This document shows, one piece after another, positions 11,370 to 21,135 of a DNA stretch of 64,000 nucleotides. Below the pieces are notes generated by a model. It worked only from the letters and a program-made list of their open reading frames with translations, did no database searches and was not told where the DNA came from. The DNA lies in NCBI GenBank assembly GCA_028752905.1, contig JAQNBH010000012.1, positions 25,801,816 through 25,865,815 of the forward strand, given 5' to 3'. Position 1 is the stretch's first letter, and every line of letters starts with the position of its first letter. This stretch comes from Cladorhizidae sp. MBARI D1340-BT2 (Eukaryota > Porifera > Demospongiae > Poecilosclerida > Cladorhizidae). The translations under genes and the position numbers were made by a program.

Positions 11370-11895
11370 CACCCTAACCTCTAACCATAGTCATTGTCCA
11401 AGCCATAACCAAGGTCATGGTCCAAGCCTAATCCTAGTCATGGTCCAAGCCCTAACCTGTACAAGTCATTGTCCAAGCATTAACTCGAGTCATTGTCAAA
11501 GCCCTAACCCTAGTCAATGTCCAACCCCTAACCCCTTTGTCGAAGACCTAACCCTGGTCAACGTCCAGCCCCTAACCCTAGCCTTTGTCCAAGCCCTAAC
11601 CCTGGTCAAGGTCCACCCCTAACCCTAGCCTTTGTCCTAGCCCTAACCCTGGTCAATGTCCAACCCCTAACCCTAGCCTTTGTTCAAGTGCTAACCCTGG
11701 TCAATGTCCAACCCCTAACCATAGACTTTGTTTAAGCCCTAATCCTGTGTATATATCCTACCCCTAACCCTAGTCTTTCTGCAAGCCCAACCCTGGTCAA
11801 TGTCCACCCCCTAAACCTAGCCTTTGTCCAACCCTAACCCTTGTCATGGTCCAAGCACTAAACCTATCCTTTGTCCAAGCCCTAATCTTGTCAGC
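11370..11895. repeat. 24-bp telomere-like minisatellite
   Basis: Degenerate 24-bp units of the form gtccaagccctaaccctggt plus caat. Most contain CCCTAACCC, which matches one and a half copies of the metazoan telomere hexamer (TTAGGG) on the opposite strand. The units are better conserved at the telomere-like core than in the gtcaatgtcc linker. This is an interstitial array, not a chromosome end: unique sequence continues on both sides. Confidence 0.85.
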
Positions 11896-11899
11896 TGTA

Positions 11900-13063
11900 T
11901 AATGGTGACAATCAGTCTAGTCAGTTTAGAATGTTCTAGAAAATGTAAGGTAGCAAACTATAAATAGAAGATTGAATTAGTGCTGTAGCCATTCTGAAGA
12001 TTGAATTGTCAATGGCAGAAAGACAAACAAAGAAAAGGGCAAAGATTAAGGCTGTATGCTGAGGCCAGGGCAATGGCTGGAGCAATGCTATATAACAATA
12101 CTAGGAGATGTATTAGGTACAATAACAAATTCTACATCTTTTAACAATGTCTAGATGGGAATTTGTTAAGCTGTGACGTACATACGTCACAGGTTTTTCT
12201 GTAAGTCATGGGTGTGTGGCCTTTCCATTAAGGGGCGGCCACTACCCAAAAAAACAAACAAACAACACAACTTCTCTCTGCTTCAGAATTTTTATTTGAA
12301 ATCTTGTATGATGGGTACCTATACACAGACCTACCTTCTGGTGCTGTGCCAACTACCCAGCTACAACTGATCCGGACTTAGTGAACATTTAAGATTTCAC
12401 GAGGACCGTCATATTTGGAGACTAGTTTACTTTGGGATTTCACAACTTACCACAGGGGGTATTAAACGCAATATAACATTGAGTTTTTAAAAAATAGTGT
12501 GATCATGGATTTAAAAAAACTATTGCAATTTCTTGGTATATAGCATTTTCATTGTTTTTTTGTACCTGTTGACATCATACTTGCTTAAAATTAAAAACAG
12601 AGAATATCATCTTGTTGTAGCTCTCAATGAGAGGAAACAGAATCTATATAATTTTTTCTGATTACTCCAAATATGAAGCAGGGAGAACCGTCCTTGGCCC
12701 CAAAAAACAACTTTTTCGGGACAGGCATATTTTAAGGACTAGTGTAGTATTTCAATGGTTGAACTGACCATACCATTAAAAAAAAATTAAAAAAGTGGTA
12801 TACATATACATAGAAAAATCAAGAATAGGGAAAAATCAAGAATAGGGAGGGGAAGTTTGGTCTGTCCTATATAGGCCGCTTCCTAGGGGGATGACCAGAA
12901 TCACTGATTTGCTTCCCTTGTCGGTCTCCGCGGCCATTGAAACTCACTATTACTTGAAGCGTCTTCTTCGCAAATCGGGAGTACTCAAGTTAGTATAAGT
13001 CCAGAATGGAGCATCCAAATCTTCTCCAATTTGGAAAGCAGCATCTTGTATGTACTGTCATCA
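11900..13063. other. AT-rich DNA without genes; possible MITE debris
   Basis: A near-perfect palindrome, tgtgacgtacatacgtcaca, occurs around 12173-12192. A related 'gtgacgtacgtacg' recurs near 13257, so the interval may be bounded by transposon ends. No coding potential is recognised. Runs of A/T and an 'aaaaatcaagaataggg' doublet (12816-12847) are present. Confidence 0.35.
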
Positions 13064-13135
13064 TATTTGGGGGGGGGGGGGGGAAACAACAACAACAAAA
13101 ACAACAACAACAACAACCCCCCCAAATTTTTTTTG
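13064..13135. repeat. G-run, (AAC)n, C-run hairpin-like microsatellite
   Basis: A run of about 16 G is followed by (AAC)n-type repeats and then a short C run with flanking aaattt on both sides (atttgggggg ... ccccccaaattt). The two homopolymer arms can pair around the AAC loop. It is likely unstable and error-prone in sequencing. Confidence 0.8.
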
Positions 13136-13783
13136 GGTAGTGGACCCCCTTAAGGGTGGAAGTTATGCTAATAGAAAACTAAAAGATTAATACTTTAATA
13201 TCACTGAAATAATTAGAAATAATTAATTAATTAATTAATAAAGATGCACATATTTGTGACGTACGTACGGCATCAATTATATCCCGAAACTACAAACCGT
13301 AAAATATTATTTAGTGGGTGTAACCAAAAAAATATCCATTGAATCTACTTAAAAATTATAAAAATGATCCAAATACACTTAATTTGGAGCAAAACTCAAT
13401 TCCCAACTGTAGGAGGTGTCTGATCTAAAACAGAACAAAGCTTCTGTCATAATCTGTTACTATGGCAATTACATAAAAATGACATAAAAACGAGCATATC
13501 TCGTTACCCGTTTGTCATATTGGGTTAAAAATTTGCAGAATATAAAACTTCATTTATTTAGCTTCAAAATGGTGTATTAGAGCATACTCAAAACCCATTT
13601 TGAAATTTTGACCCCTTGGTTGACATTTTCCCGGAATTTCCCTATTAATACATTATGTACATACATGTACTTATAAAGCTACATTTAAGTTTAAATCTAT
13701 CAACAACATCATCAAGATCAACAGGAAAACTATAATGAATATGCATCAATGCTAATGCGGATAATCTGTCCTGCCCCATACTA

Positions 13784-15677
13784 CTACGTAAAAAGGTTTT
13801 TTAAGGTACTATTGGCCCTCTCGTTCTCATATGATGTGACTGGAATAGTACATCCGATGCGCAGCAGTACGTAAAGGTTAGGAAAGTAATCCTTGTCACA
13901 CTCTTTCAGAGCTGATTGAAAGGTTGATGGCCACTTGTCAACATCTTGACTCTGCCACTTTGCCCTCCACCTCCACACCTCAGTAGACACAAGTGCAGTA
14001 CTTGGCAAGTCATCATTATATAAAGAAATCAAGTCCTCTAAAGATATATCATCCCAAGTAGTGATTATAGAAGGTATAAGATTGATTAAATTGGCTGCTA
14101 CTGTTTGAGTCTTACCAAACCTATCATTCATTTGTTGAACTAAGTGGTCGATCAGATACACGTGGGACTTCAGGAACCACACCAACATCATAAGCTATAG
14201 TTTCAGCTTGCACATACTGTAACATTTCCTCACTTTGACGAACTACACAAAGTTCATTCAGTACGTCTTTAACATCCATATGAGCCTTAACTATATCACT
14301 ACTTTTCTTTCGTAATTTTATACTTATAGGTTTTATAATAGAGCGTTGTGCCGATAAATCCATCTTGTTCTACAAAACTTTAACAACGCTAGTTTCCTTA
14401 TCAATTACTTTCTCAAGAAATAGTTGCCATTTAGCACTATAATGGAAGAAATATGCTGTCTCAATAACAGTAGAATTCATATTACGCATAGGAGGTGAAC
14501 TACAAGCTTCAACAATACACAAATTAAGCATGTGACTATTACAGTGGATATATGTGGCTTTAGGATTTTCTGCCAAGAGACGACCCTGCACACCCCTTGC
14601 ACTAGACATATATATTGATAGCACCATCATAGCCTTGCCCCCTACAATCTTCAAAGTCTTAGTCAACCTTATTCAGTGCTTCTTTTATTGCAAGAGCCAA
14701 AACCTCTCTAGTGATCCTTTCTGTACTCCTTTCTGTACTTATGAAATCTAAGAATTCTTTCTCTTATACTACAATTACTATCGACAAATCTTAATACTAC
14801 TGACACCTGCTCCTTACTGGATATATCAACGACTTCATCACTAAGAATAGAATAATATTTAGCTTGTTTAATTTCCTATCTCTAATATAGTCACCTATAC
14901 ATTCAATGAGTTAATTTTGGGTAGTTTTGCTAGTATAAGCAATTTTTTAAGCATCTTTCAAATGCTTGGCTAATGCAATATTTCCTGACCTCACAGAGTT
15001 TTCAAGAAGTGCTAAAAAATCCCTCTGTTGACCTCAGAATCAGCCGTGCTGCTATCATCTCTGTGACCTCGAATAGCTATACATTGCTTGCCACAAAGAA
15101 GTATTGCATCAGCCATACATCTTATTATGTACCTACTTGTTCCTATGTTACTCTGATCTATATGCAGCAAATGATTCTTAATAGAAGACTCTGGACACAC
15201 ATGGGAAGACTTTAAAGCATCTGCCCGAGCTAAAGCCAGCTGATGGTACTGCGTACAGTTGTAACTGGCAAACTTTTTAGTCTTCCTAGACCATGCATTA
15301 AATCCATTACATACAAAATGACCCAAACACTTTGTAGCACATGGCAAACAAAATATTCCATCTTCTACTTTACTATAAATAAACCAAGGGTTTTCAGCCA
15401 AGTATTTATGTTGACAAGACCTATTACAGCCATCTAAATAACTACTTGGAAATGGAAATGAACTATCAGGCTTAAAATGATTAACTAAAAGTGAATACTT
15501 GCACTCTGTAGCCAAATTCAGGATATTTGTTTGGGGCATTGAGCGTATAAGCAAGCCAATATCGTTACACTTCTCAAAATCAATTGAAACACTTGATGAA
15601 GAAGCAGCAGAAAAAGTGGACAAGGAAGTGCAGGCAGATGAGACACAGAATGAGAGTGCAGGACAGAAGCGGAACAT
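13784..15677 (-). pseudogene. hAT transposase pseudogene 1 (TTF-finger, P52rIPK-like)
   Basis: The minus strand reads as a full-order hAT transposase broken into several frames. At 15677-15012 is an N-terminal TTF/zinc-binding module (NPWFIYSKVEDGIFCLPCA ... FVCNGFNAWSRK) followed by a CGKQCIAIRGHRDD block. A GQGYDGA-type catalytic region and the GVQG...YIHCNSHMLNLCIVEA block follow at 14666-14370. At 14191-13784 the C-terminal dimerisation domain is visible (LYVLLRIGCTIPVTSYENER then ANSTLKNLF). This order matches hAT proteins related to the 52-kDa repressor of PKR inhibitor. Stops between 14370 and 15000 and frame changes near 14130-14200 show that it is inactive. Confidence 0.88.
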
Positions 15678-15699
15678 GAAGGCGGTAATAGCGCAGGCT

Positions 15700-15865
15700 C
15701 AGTAGGCTCAGGGGGAGACACAGACACACAGAGCCTGAGGGCTGGATAGGAGACACACACAGAGAGGGCTGGGTGGGAGACACAGATAGAGAGTTCTCTG
15801 TGACAGACACAGAGGGCTGGGTGAGAATCACAGATACAGAGGGCTCGGAGGAGACACAATGGACT
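15700..15865. repeat. Degenerate GA/CA-rich repeat
   Basis: Imperfect units around 'acacagagggctgggtgaga'. Open frames on both strands here are products of the repeat and carry no domain. Confidence 0.5.
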
Positions 15866-16433
15866 GAAGCAGGAGACCCAGAGGTACCACAGCTGGAGAT
15901 GGAAAAATGGTGTTCTTGTTGGTCCTGTTTTGTTTCCTATGCATTAAATGTGGACATTTCTATGTAAATTAACTCTACTGCTATAGCTAGCAGTAGTGGC
16001 TGGCTGCAAGGACTATAGCTAGCTAGTACTAGTACTAAGTTGGAAATCTATTCAATAGCATAATATTCTCGATCACTGCTCAGTTTAGATCAACTTACTT
16101 AGCTTTAGGGGGGCCTGGGGTGGCTTTGAAAAAAGCCTTTAACTTAGACTGAGCCACGAGTAGTGAGTGACAGGAGTCGACAGTAAATCTCTCTGGGAGG
16201 TAATGAACCAGGTGCTGAACATTTGGAACGACCATAAAGGTAAGGTTTAGTCTGGTGCAGCCACACCCCTACATTTTCCCTACTTGGGTGTGTGGCTTCG
16301 CAGGTCAGCCAGATAGCAGAGTAAACATAGCTAGCTAAAAGAAAAAGAAAAAAGCAAGAAAAGGCAAAAAACATTGCAGGTTTGTTGTTTAGTTAAGAGT
16401 TTTGGAAATTAGGGCCTCGAACGAGACCAGTCG

Positions 16434-16455
16434 ATCCCTTCTGGATCCGCCACTG
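16434..16455. repeat. Possible hAT terminal inverted repeat
   Basis: The string ctggatccgccactg has the form of a hAT right end (CAGTGGCGGATCCAG on the minus strand). It lies 0.8 kb upstream of hAT pseudogene 1 in that gene's orientation, so it may be that element's 5' terminus. No matching partner end was found to the left. Confidence 0.35.
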
Positions 16456-16484
16456 CAGACAATTACATAAACCGTTTACTGTGT

Positions 16485-16909
16485 AGTAGGCAGGGTAGAG
16501 CCATCCAGCGAGGGTGCTTGTGTTAGTAGGCAGGGTAGAGCCATCCAGCGAGGGTGCTTGTGTTAGTAGGCAGGGTAGAGCCATCCAGTGAGGGTGCTTG
16601 TGTTAGTAGGCAGGGTAGAGCCATCCAGCGAGGGTGCTTGTGTTAGTAGGCAGGGTAGAGCCATCCAGCGAGGGTGCTTGTGCTAGTAGGCAGGGTAGAG
16701 CCATCCAGCGAGGGTGCTTGTGTTAGTAGGCAGGGTAGAGCCATCCAGCGAGGGTGCTTGTGTTAGTAGGCAGGGTAGAGCCATCCAGCGAGGGTGCTTG
16801 TGTTAATAGGCAGGGTAGAGCCATCCAGTGAGAGTGCTTGTGTTAGTAGGCAGGGTAGAGCCATCCAGCGAGGGTGCTTGTGTTAGTTGGCAGGGTAGAG
16901 CCATCCAGT
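16485..16909. repeat. 40-bp minisatellite (about 10 units)
   Basis: Very regular 40-bp units (ttagtaggcagggtagagcc followed by atccagcgagggtgcttgtg), differing at a few positions (cgaggg/tgaggg). There are no spacers between units. The high identity implies recent amplification. Confidence 0.95.
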
Positions 16910-17234
16910 GTGCTTGATTGCAAAGGCTGCAATCAGATGGTTAAAATTAAGATCTTGGACCATTCTACGATGGACTTTGATTACTGCCAAAGCACCAAAT
17001 CGCTATTCCGACATTGTAGACCGAAGATATGTCTTCAGCAACTTCAGCGAACTGTTGGCTCTCTCCGACTCACGGGTAGTAATTGGTAGTGGACATGCTA
17101 TAATTAGAAGCACTTTTATATTAGGATTTAGGCATCTTCATCACAGCATAGTAATACTGCTAGTTAGAGTGTCAGGCCTGTCATCTGGTGAAATAGAAAT
17201 AAATTTTATCTTCCATCTATTAAATTCTATAGAG
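16910..17234. other. Unique DNA between two minisatellites
   Basis: An open plus-strand frame (16908-17261) encodes about 110 residues with no recognised domain and begins in the repeat. I cannot assign it. Confidence 0.3.
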
Positions 17235-18009
17235 AGCTTGTACAGTTCACCACATCTTTAATGGAGGAGTAGTCAAGCCAGCCTTGTACAGTTCACCACA
17301 TCTTTAATGGAGGAGAAGGCAAGTCAGACTTGTACAGTTCACCTCATCTTTAATGGAGGAGAAGGCAAGTCAGACTTGTACAGTTCACCTACATCTTTAA
17401 TGGAGGAGAAGGCAAGCCAGACTTGTTCAGTTCACCTACATCTTTAATGGAGGAGAAGGCAAGTCAGACTTGTACAGTTCACCTCATCTTTAATGGAGGA
17501 GAAGGCAAGTCAGACTTGTACAGTTCACCTACATCTTTAATGGAGGAGAAGGCACGTCAGACTTGTACAGTTCACCACATCTTTAATGGAGGAGAAGGCA
17601 AGTCAGACTTGTACAGTTCACCTACATCTTTAATGGAGAAGAAGGCAAGTCAGACTTGTACAGTTCACCTACATCTTTAATGGAGGAGAAGGCAAGTCAG
17701 ACTTGTACAGTTCACCACATCTTTAATGGAGAAGAAGGCAAGTCAGACTTGTACAGTTCACCTCATCTTTAATGGAGGAGAAGGCAAGTCAGACTTGTAC
17801 AGTTCACCACATCTTTAATGGAGGAGAAGGCAAGCCAGACTTGTACAGTTCACCTACATCTTTAATGGAGGAGAAGGCAAGTCAGACTTGTACAGTTCAC
17901 CACATCTTTAATGGAGGAGAAGGCAAGTCAGACTTGTACAGTTCACCACATCTTTAATGGAGGAGAAGGCAAGTCAGACTTGTACAGTTCACCATCTTTA
18001 ATGGAGGAG
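17235..18009. repeat. 46/47-bp minisatellite (about 16-17 units)
   Basis: Units are cttgtacagttcaccacatc followed by tttaatggaggagaaggcaagtcaga. The length alternates between 46 and 47 bp depending on cac/ctc/ctac before 'atc', so open frames hop between frames. The array abuts hAT pseudogene 2, whose reading resumes at about 18010, so it lies at or inside the 3' end of that transposase. Confidence 0.93.
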
Positions 18010-18126
18010 GAGGCATAAGACATAGCAGGCACGGAATGAGAGCAAGCGTTTTATCTTTATCTGGTAAATTGATCCAAATCTAGTTTCCATTTCTGTGGTT
18101 ATGTGATTCCAGAAAGTCATCATGAT

Positions 18127-18306
18127 TAGACAATAACCAACAGTAACTAACACGCACACGCATATGCTATTGACCCGTTACCTAGCGTAGACCCCTTACC
18201 TAATGGAAGTCCTTTACCAGGCATTGTCAGTCAATGACAGCATTGTTAATCACCACATGATGTTTTGTGCGGGTTTGATGCAAATAGGCGGATGCCTTAT
18301 TCTTTA
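18127..18306 (+). repeat. 5' LTR of gypsy element 1 (180 bp)
   Basis: It starts tagacaataaccaacag and ends ccttattcttta, matched by the 3' LTR. It lacks canonical TG...CA ends; element 2 also starts tagacaataa, so this is a family trait. It contains the initiator-like tcAGTCaatg at about 18227-18236 and the segment complementary to the primer-binding site. Confidence 0.95.
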
Positions 18307-18320
18307 TGCTGTCATTGACT
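18229..18320 (+). promoter_or_regulatory. Self-complementary primer-binding pair of element 1
   Basis: LTR positions 18229-18242 (agtcaatgacagca) are the exact reverse complement of 18307-18320 (tgctgtcattgact), the 14 nt directly after the 5' LTR. The LTR-terminal A at 18306 extends the pairing by one base. No TGG-starting tRNA-type site is present at this junction. In Tf1-like elements the 5' end of the RNA folds back onto this site and primes minus-strand synthesis. By that model the transcript would start at or near 18229, where an Inr-like TCAGTC is present. Confidence 0.75.
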
Positions 18321-18432
18321 CACAATCTCGCTAAGGACCAGGGGACCCTGAGCCACCGAACCAATCGCCCGAATCCAAGGAGAAAGCAAGACTATCCAAC
18401 AAATTCCAATTGAAGAGCACCACCACGAGATC

Positions 18433-20136
18433 ATGCCAGTGATCAGGTGCCCTGTGGATGGCCGCGAGTACAGCACCCCCGACCAAGAGGCAGTGATCGG
18501 GGCAGCCCTCCTCAACGCCCATGCCACAACCCACCAGGCACAGAGATCTATCCAAGCTGCCAGGGTTGAGAAGGTGAAAAGACATGACATTTCGTCAGCG
18601 GGCACTACTGAGGACTGGATGTACTTCCAGTCCCGGTGGGGAGACTACGTGAGAGCTACCAAGCTGATAGCCGGTCCAGACAGAGTCATCCAACTGCTAG
18701 AGTGCTGCGATGAACAGCTGAGAAGAGACCTGACGAGGAACGCAGGCGGCACCCTAGCAGGAGGAACCGAGGAGGAGACCCTAGCGGCCATCAAGAGATT
18801 GGCGGTGCGTGAGGAGAACGTCATGGTTGCACGAGTGGCGCTGCACCACATGAAGCAAGACCGAGACGAATCGATCCGTGCGTTCGCTGCCAGACTCCGT
18901 GGACAGGCCGGGGTCTGCAAGTACACCAAGGTATGTCCCGGGTGCAACATTGATGTATCATACACGGAGACCATACTAACAGACGTATTGTGCCGGGGGA
19001 TTGCCGACCCCGAGATTCAGATGGATCTCTTAGGCGACCCCAATCAGGCCATGACCCTAGAGCAAGCACTCAAGTACATTGAGGCCAAGGAAGCTGGGAA
19101 ACGATCCGCCTCCCAGCTATCCCTCCCCCAATCCACGGGTGCTATGGGTAGTTCGTACCGCCGCCAGAGGAGACCCCAAATCCCCCATCCCCCAATCCAA
19201 CCCAACAACGAACTATGTTCGTACTGTGGGACCAAGGGGCACGGGAAGAGCGCACCTACTAAGGTCAGACGCAACAACTGCCCTGCCTTTGGTACCAGGT
19301 GTGACTCATGTGACCGTGACCACCACTTTGGGAAGATGTGCAGGAGCAGGGGCGACAACAGGGCGGTAAGGGGTCAGCAAGAGAGCGCACTCTTTGACAC
19401 CCTAAGCACAATGACCTCACGTCAACATTCCAACTCGATTGACCACCATACATGTACTTATAGTCAATCAACGCTATCATGGAAGAGAATGCAATCTAAG
19501 TCCCAGCCGTTCTTAACCATTTCACTCCAGACCCAAGCTGAGGACTACAAACACCTAGGGCACACGCTCAGGGCTCCCCAGAGGAGAATCACAGTCCAGG
19601 CCATGGCTGACACCGGCTGCCAAAGCTGCCTAGCTGCCACCACCACTATGAAGCGCCTCGGACTCAAGACCACTGACCTGCTACCTGTCTCCCTTAAGAT
19701 GCACGCTGCCAACAACAGTGACATCAAGATATTGGGGGCCATACTGGTCAAGATCGCAGAACCACAAGTCCGACGATCCTCACGACAGATGGTCTACATC
19801 ACTGGTCATGTCTCCAACCTGTTTCTCAGCAGGGAAACGTGCACCGACCTCGGGATCATCCCTACTGGATTCCCAACCACCCACTGTTCCTTAACAGCAA
19901 ATTATCCCACAGCAGTTGCACCAGACACGCCACAACCCGAGACACCGAGGCCATGCCCCTGTCCACGACGCTCACAGCCGCCACCAATCCTCTCCGAGCT
20001 CCCATACCCAGCCACGGAGGAGAACCGAGACAAACTCGAGAAATTCCTCCTTGATCGGTACAAGGCCAGCACCTTCAATACGTGCGACCACCAGCCTCTG
20101 CCCCTCATGGATGGACCACCCCTCCCCTCCGCCTGA
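18433..20136 (+). pseudogene. Gag-protease part of gypsy element 1
   Basis: A 567-codon frame starts at ATG 18433, 126 nt after the 5' LTR. The N-terminus keeps an RCPVDG...AHATTH remnant of the C2H2-like finger that is complete in element 2. A helical capsid-like region follows (about residues 55-215: WMYFQSRWGDYV, QDRDESIRAFAARLRGQA), then a double zinc knuckle (CSYCGTKGHGK ... CPAFGTRCDSCDRDHHFGKMC, about 260-300). An aspartic protease with the active-site triad DTG (MADTGCQSCLA, about 392-400) comes last. The frame stops at 20134-20136 just before the RT; element 2 continues through, so a small indel near 20110-20130 has broken a formerly single polyprotein. Confidence 0.9.
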
Positions 20137-21077
20137 TGATTGACCCCAACGCTGTCCCCACTGCTCACCACTCTCCTATACCTGTCCCCCTCCATTGGCA
20201 GGACGAGGTGAAGCTAGGCCTAGACCGTGATGTGGTCCTGGAACAGGTCCCAGTTGGAGACCCAGTGACATGGTGCCATCGCATGGTCACATGTGCTAAG
20301 AAAAATGGGTCACTACGTCGTACGATCGACTTTCAGCCTCTCAACGCACATGCGACCCGCGAGACCCACCACACCCAATCACCTTTCCATCAGGCTCGTT
20401 CCATCCCTCCCAACACCCGCAAGACCGTCATCGATGCATGGAATGGATACCATTCCGTCGCCCTCCACCCTGCAGACAAACATCTCACAACTTTCATAAC
20501 GCCATGGGGCCGTTACCGCTACAAGACAGCACCCCAAGGCTACATCGCTTCTGGGGACGGCTATACCCGGCGTTATGATGAGATTGTGGCACTGATCGAG
20601 AGAAAGACGAAGTGCATTGACGACACGCTCCTGTGGTCATCTACCATCGAGGAGAGCTTCCACCAAGCCAAGGAGTGTCTCGACATCTGCGGATGACACG
20701 GGATCACCCTGAACCCAGAGAAGTTCCGGTTCGCTCAACAAACAGTGGAGTTCGCGGGATTCGAAATAACCAACACCTGTGTCAGGCCATGCCAGAAGTA
20801 CACACGGGCAATCTCCGACTTTCCCACACCACGAAGCCTCACCGACATCAGATCCTGGTTCGGGCTCATTAACCAAGTCGCCTATGCTTTCAGCATGTCA
20901 GATATCATGCTCCCCTTCAGAGGCCTCCTGAAACCCAGCACCACCTTCGAATGGACTGACGCCATCCAACAAGCCTTCGACCGTTCAAAACTTGCCATCA
21001 TTGCCGAGATTGAACACGGCGTCACCATCTTCGATAAGGAGAAGCCCACATGCCTCGCGACAGACTGGTCGGATTGA
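20082..21077 (+). pseudogene. Reverse transcriptase part of gypsy element 1
   Basis: A second frame carries the RT: VTWCHRMVTCAKKNGSLRRT, then FITPWGRYRYKTAPQGYIAS, then the catalytic box KCIDDTLLW. An in-frame TGA at 20694-20696 interrupts the palm/thumb region, and reading resumes (NPEKFRF, VEFAGFEITNT, PTPRSLTDIRSWFGL) up to a stop at 21077. Relative to element 2 the segment after GLDRDV lacks three residues. The YxDD box has Cys in the first position, as in element 2. Confidence 0.9.
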
Positions 21078-21135
21078 ACACGGCGTCACCATCTTCGATA
21101 AGGAGAAGCCCACATGCCTCGCGACAGACTGGTCG
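21008..21135 (+). repeat. 64-bp tandem duplication in RNase H
   Basis: Positions 21008-21071 are repeated exactly at 21072-21135 (gattgaacacggcg ... gactggtcg). As 64 is 3n+1, the duplication moves the reading from one frame to the next and ends the upstream frame. Confidence 0.95.

Noticed and set aside
16485..18009. Regular direct repeats that could be mistaken for a CRISPR array
   Set aside because: The units are contiguous with no unique spacers, the sequence is eukaryotic, and there are no cas genes.
18307..18330. Conventional tRNA primer-binding site in gypsy element 1
   Set aside because: The sequence after the LTR starts tgctgt, not TGG, and is fully explained by complementarity to the LTR itself.
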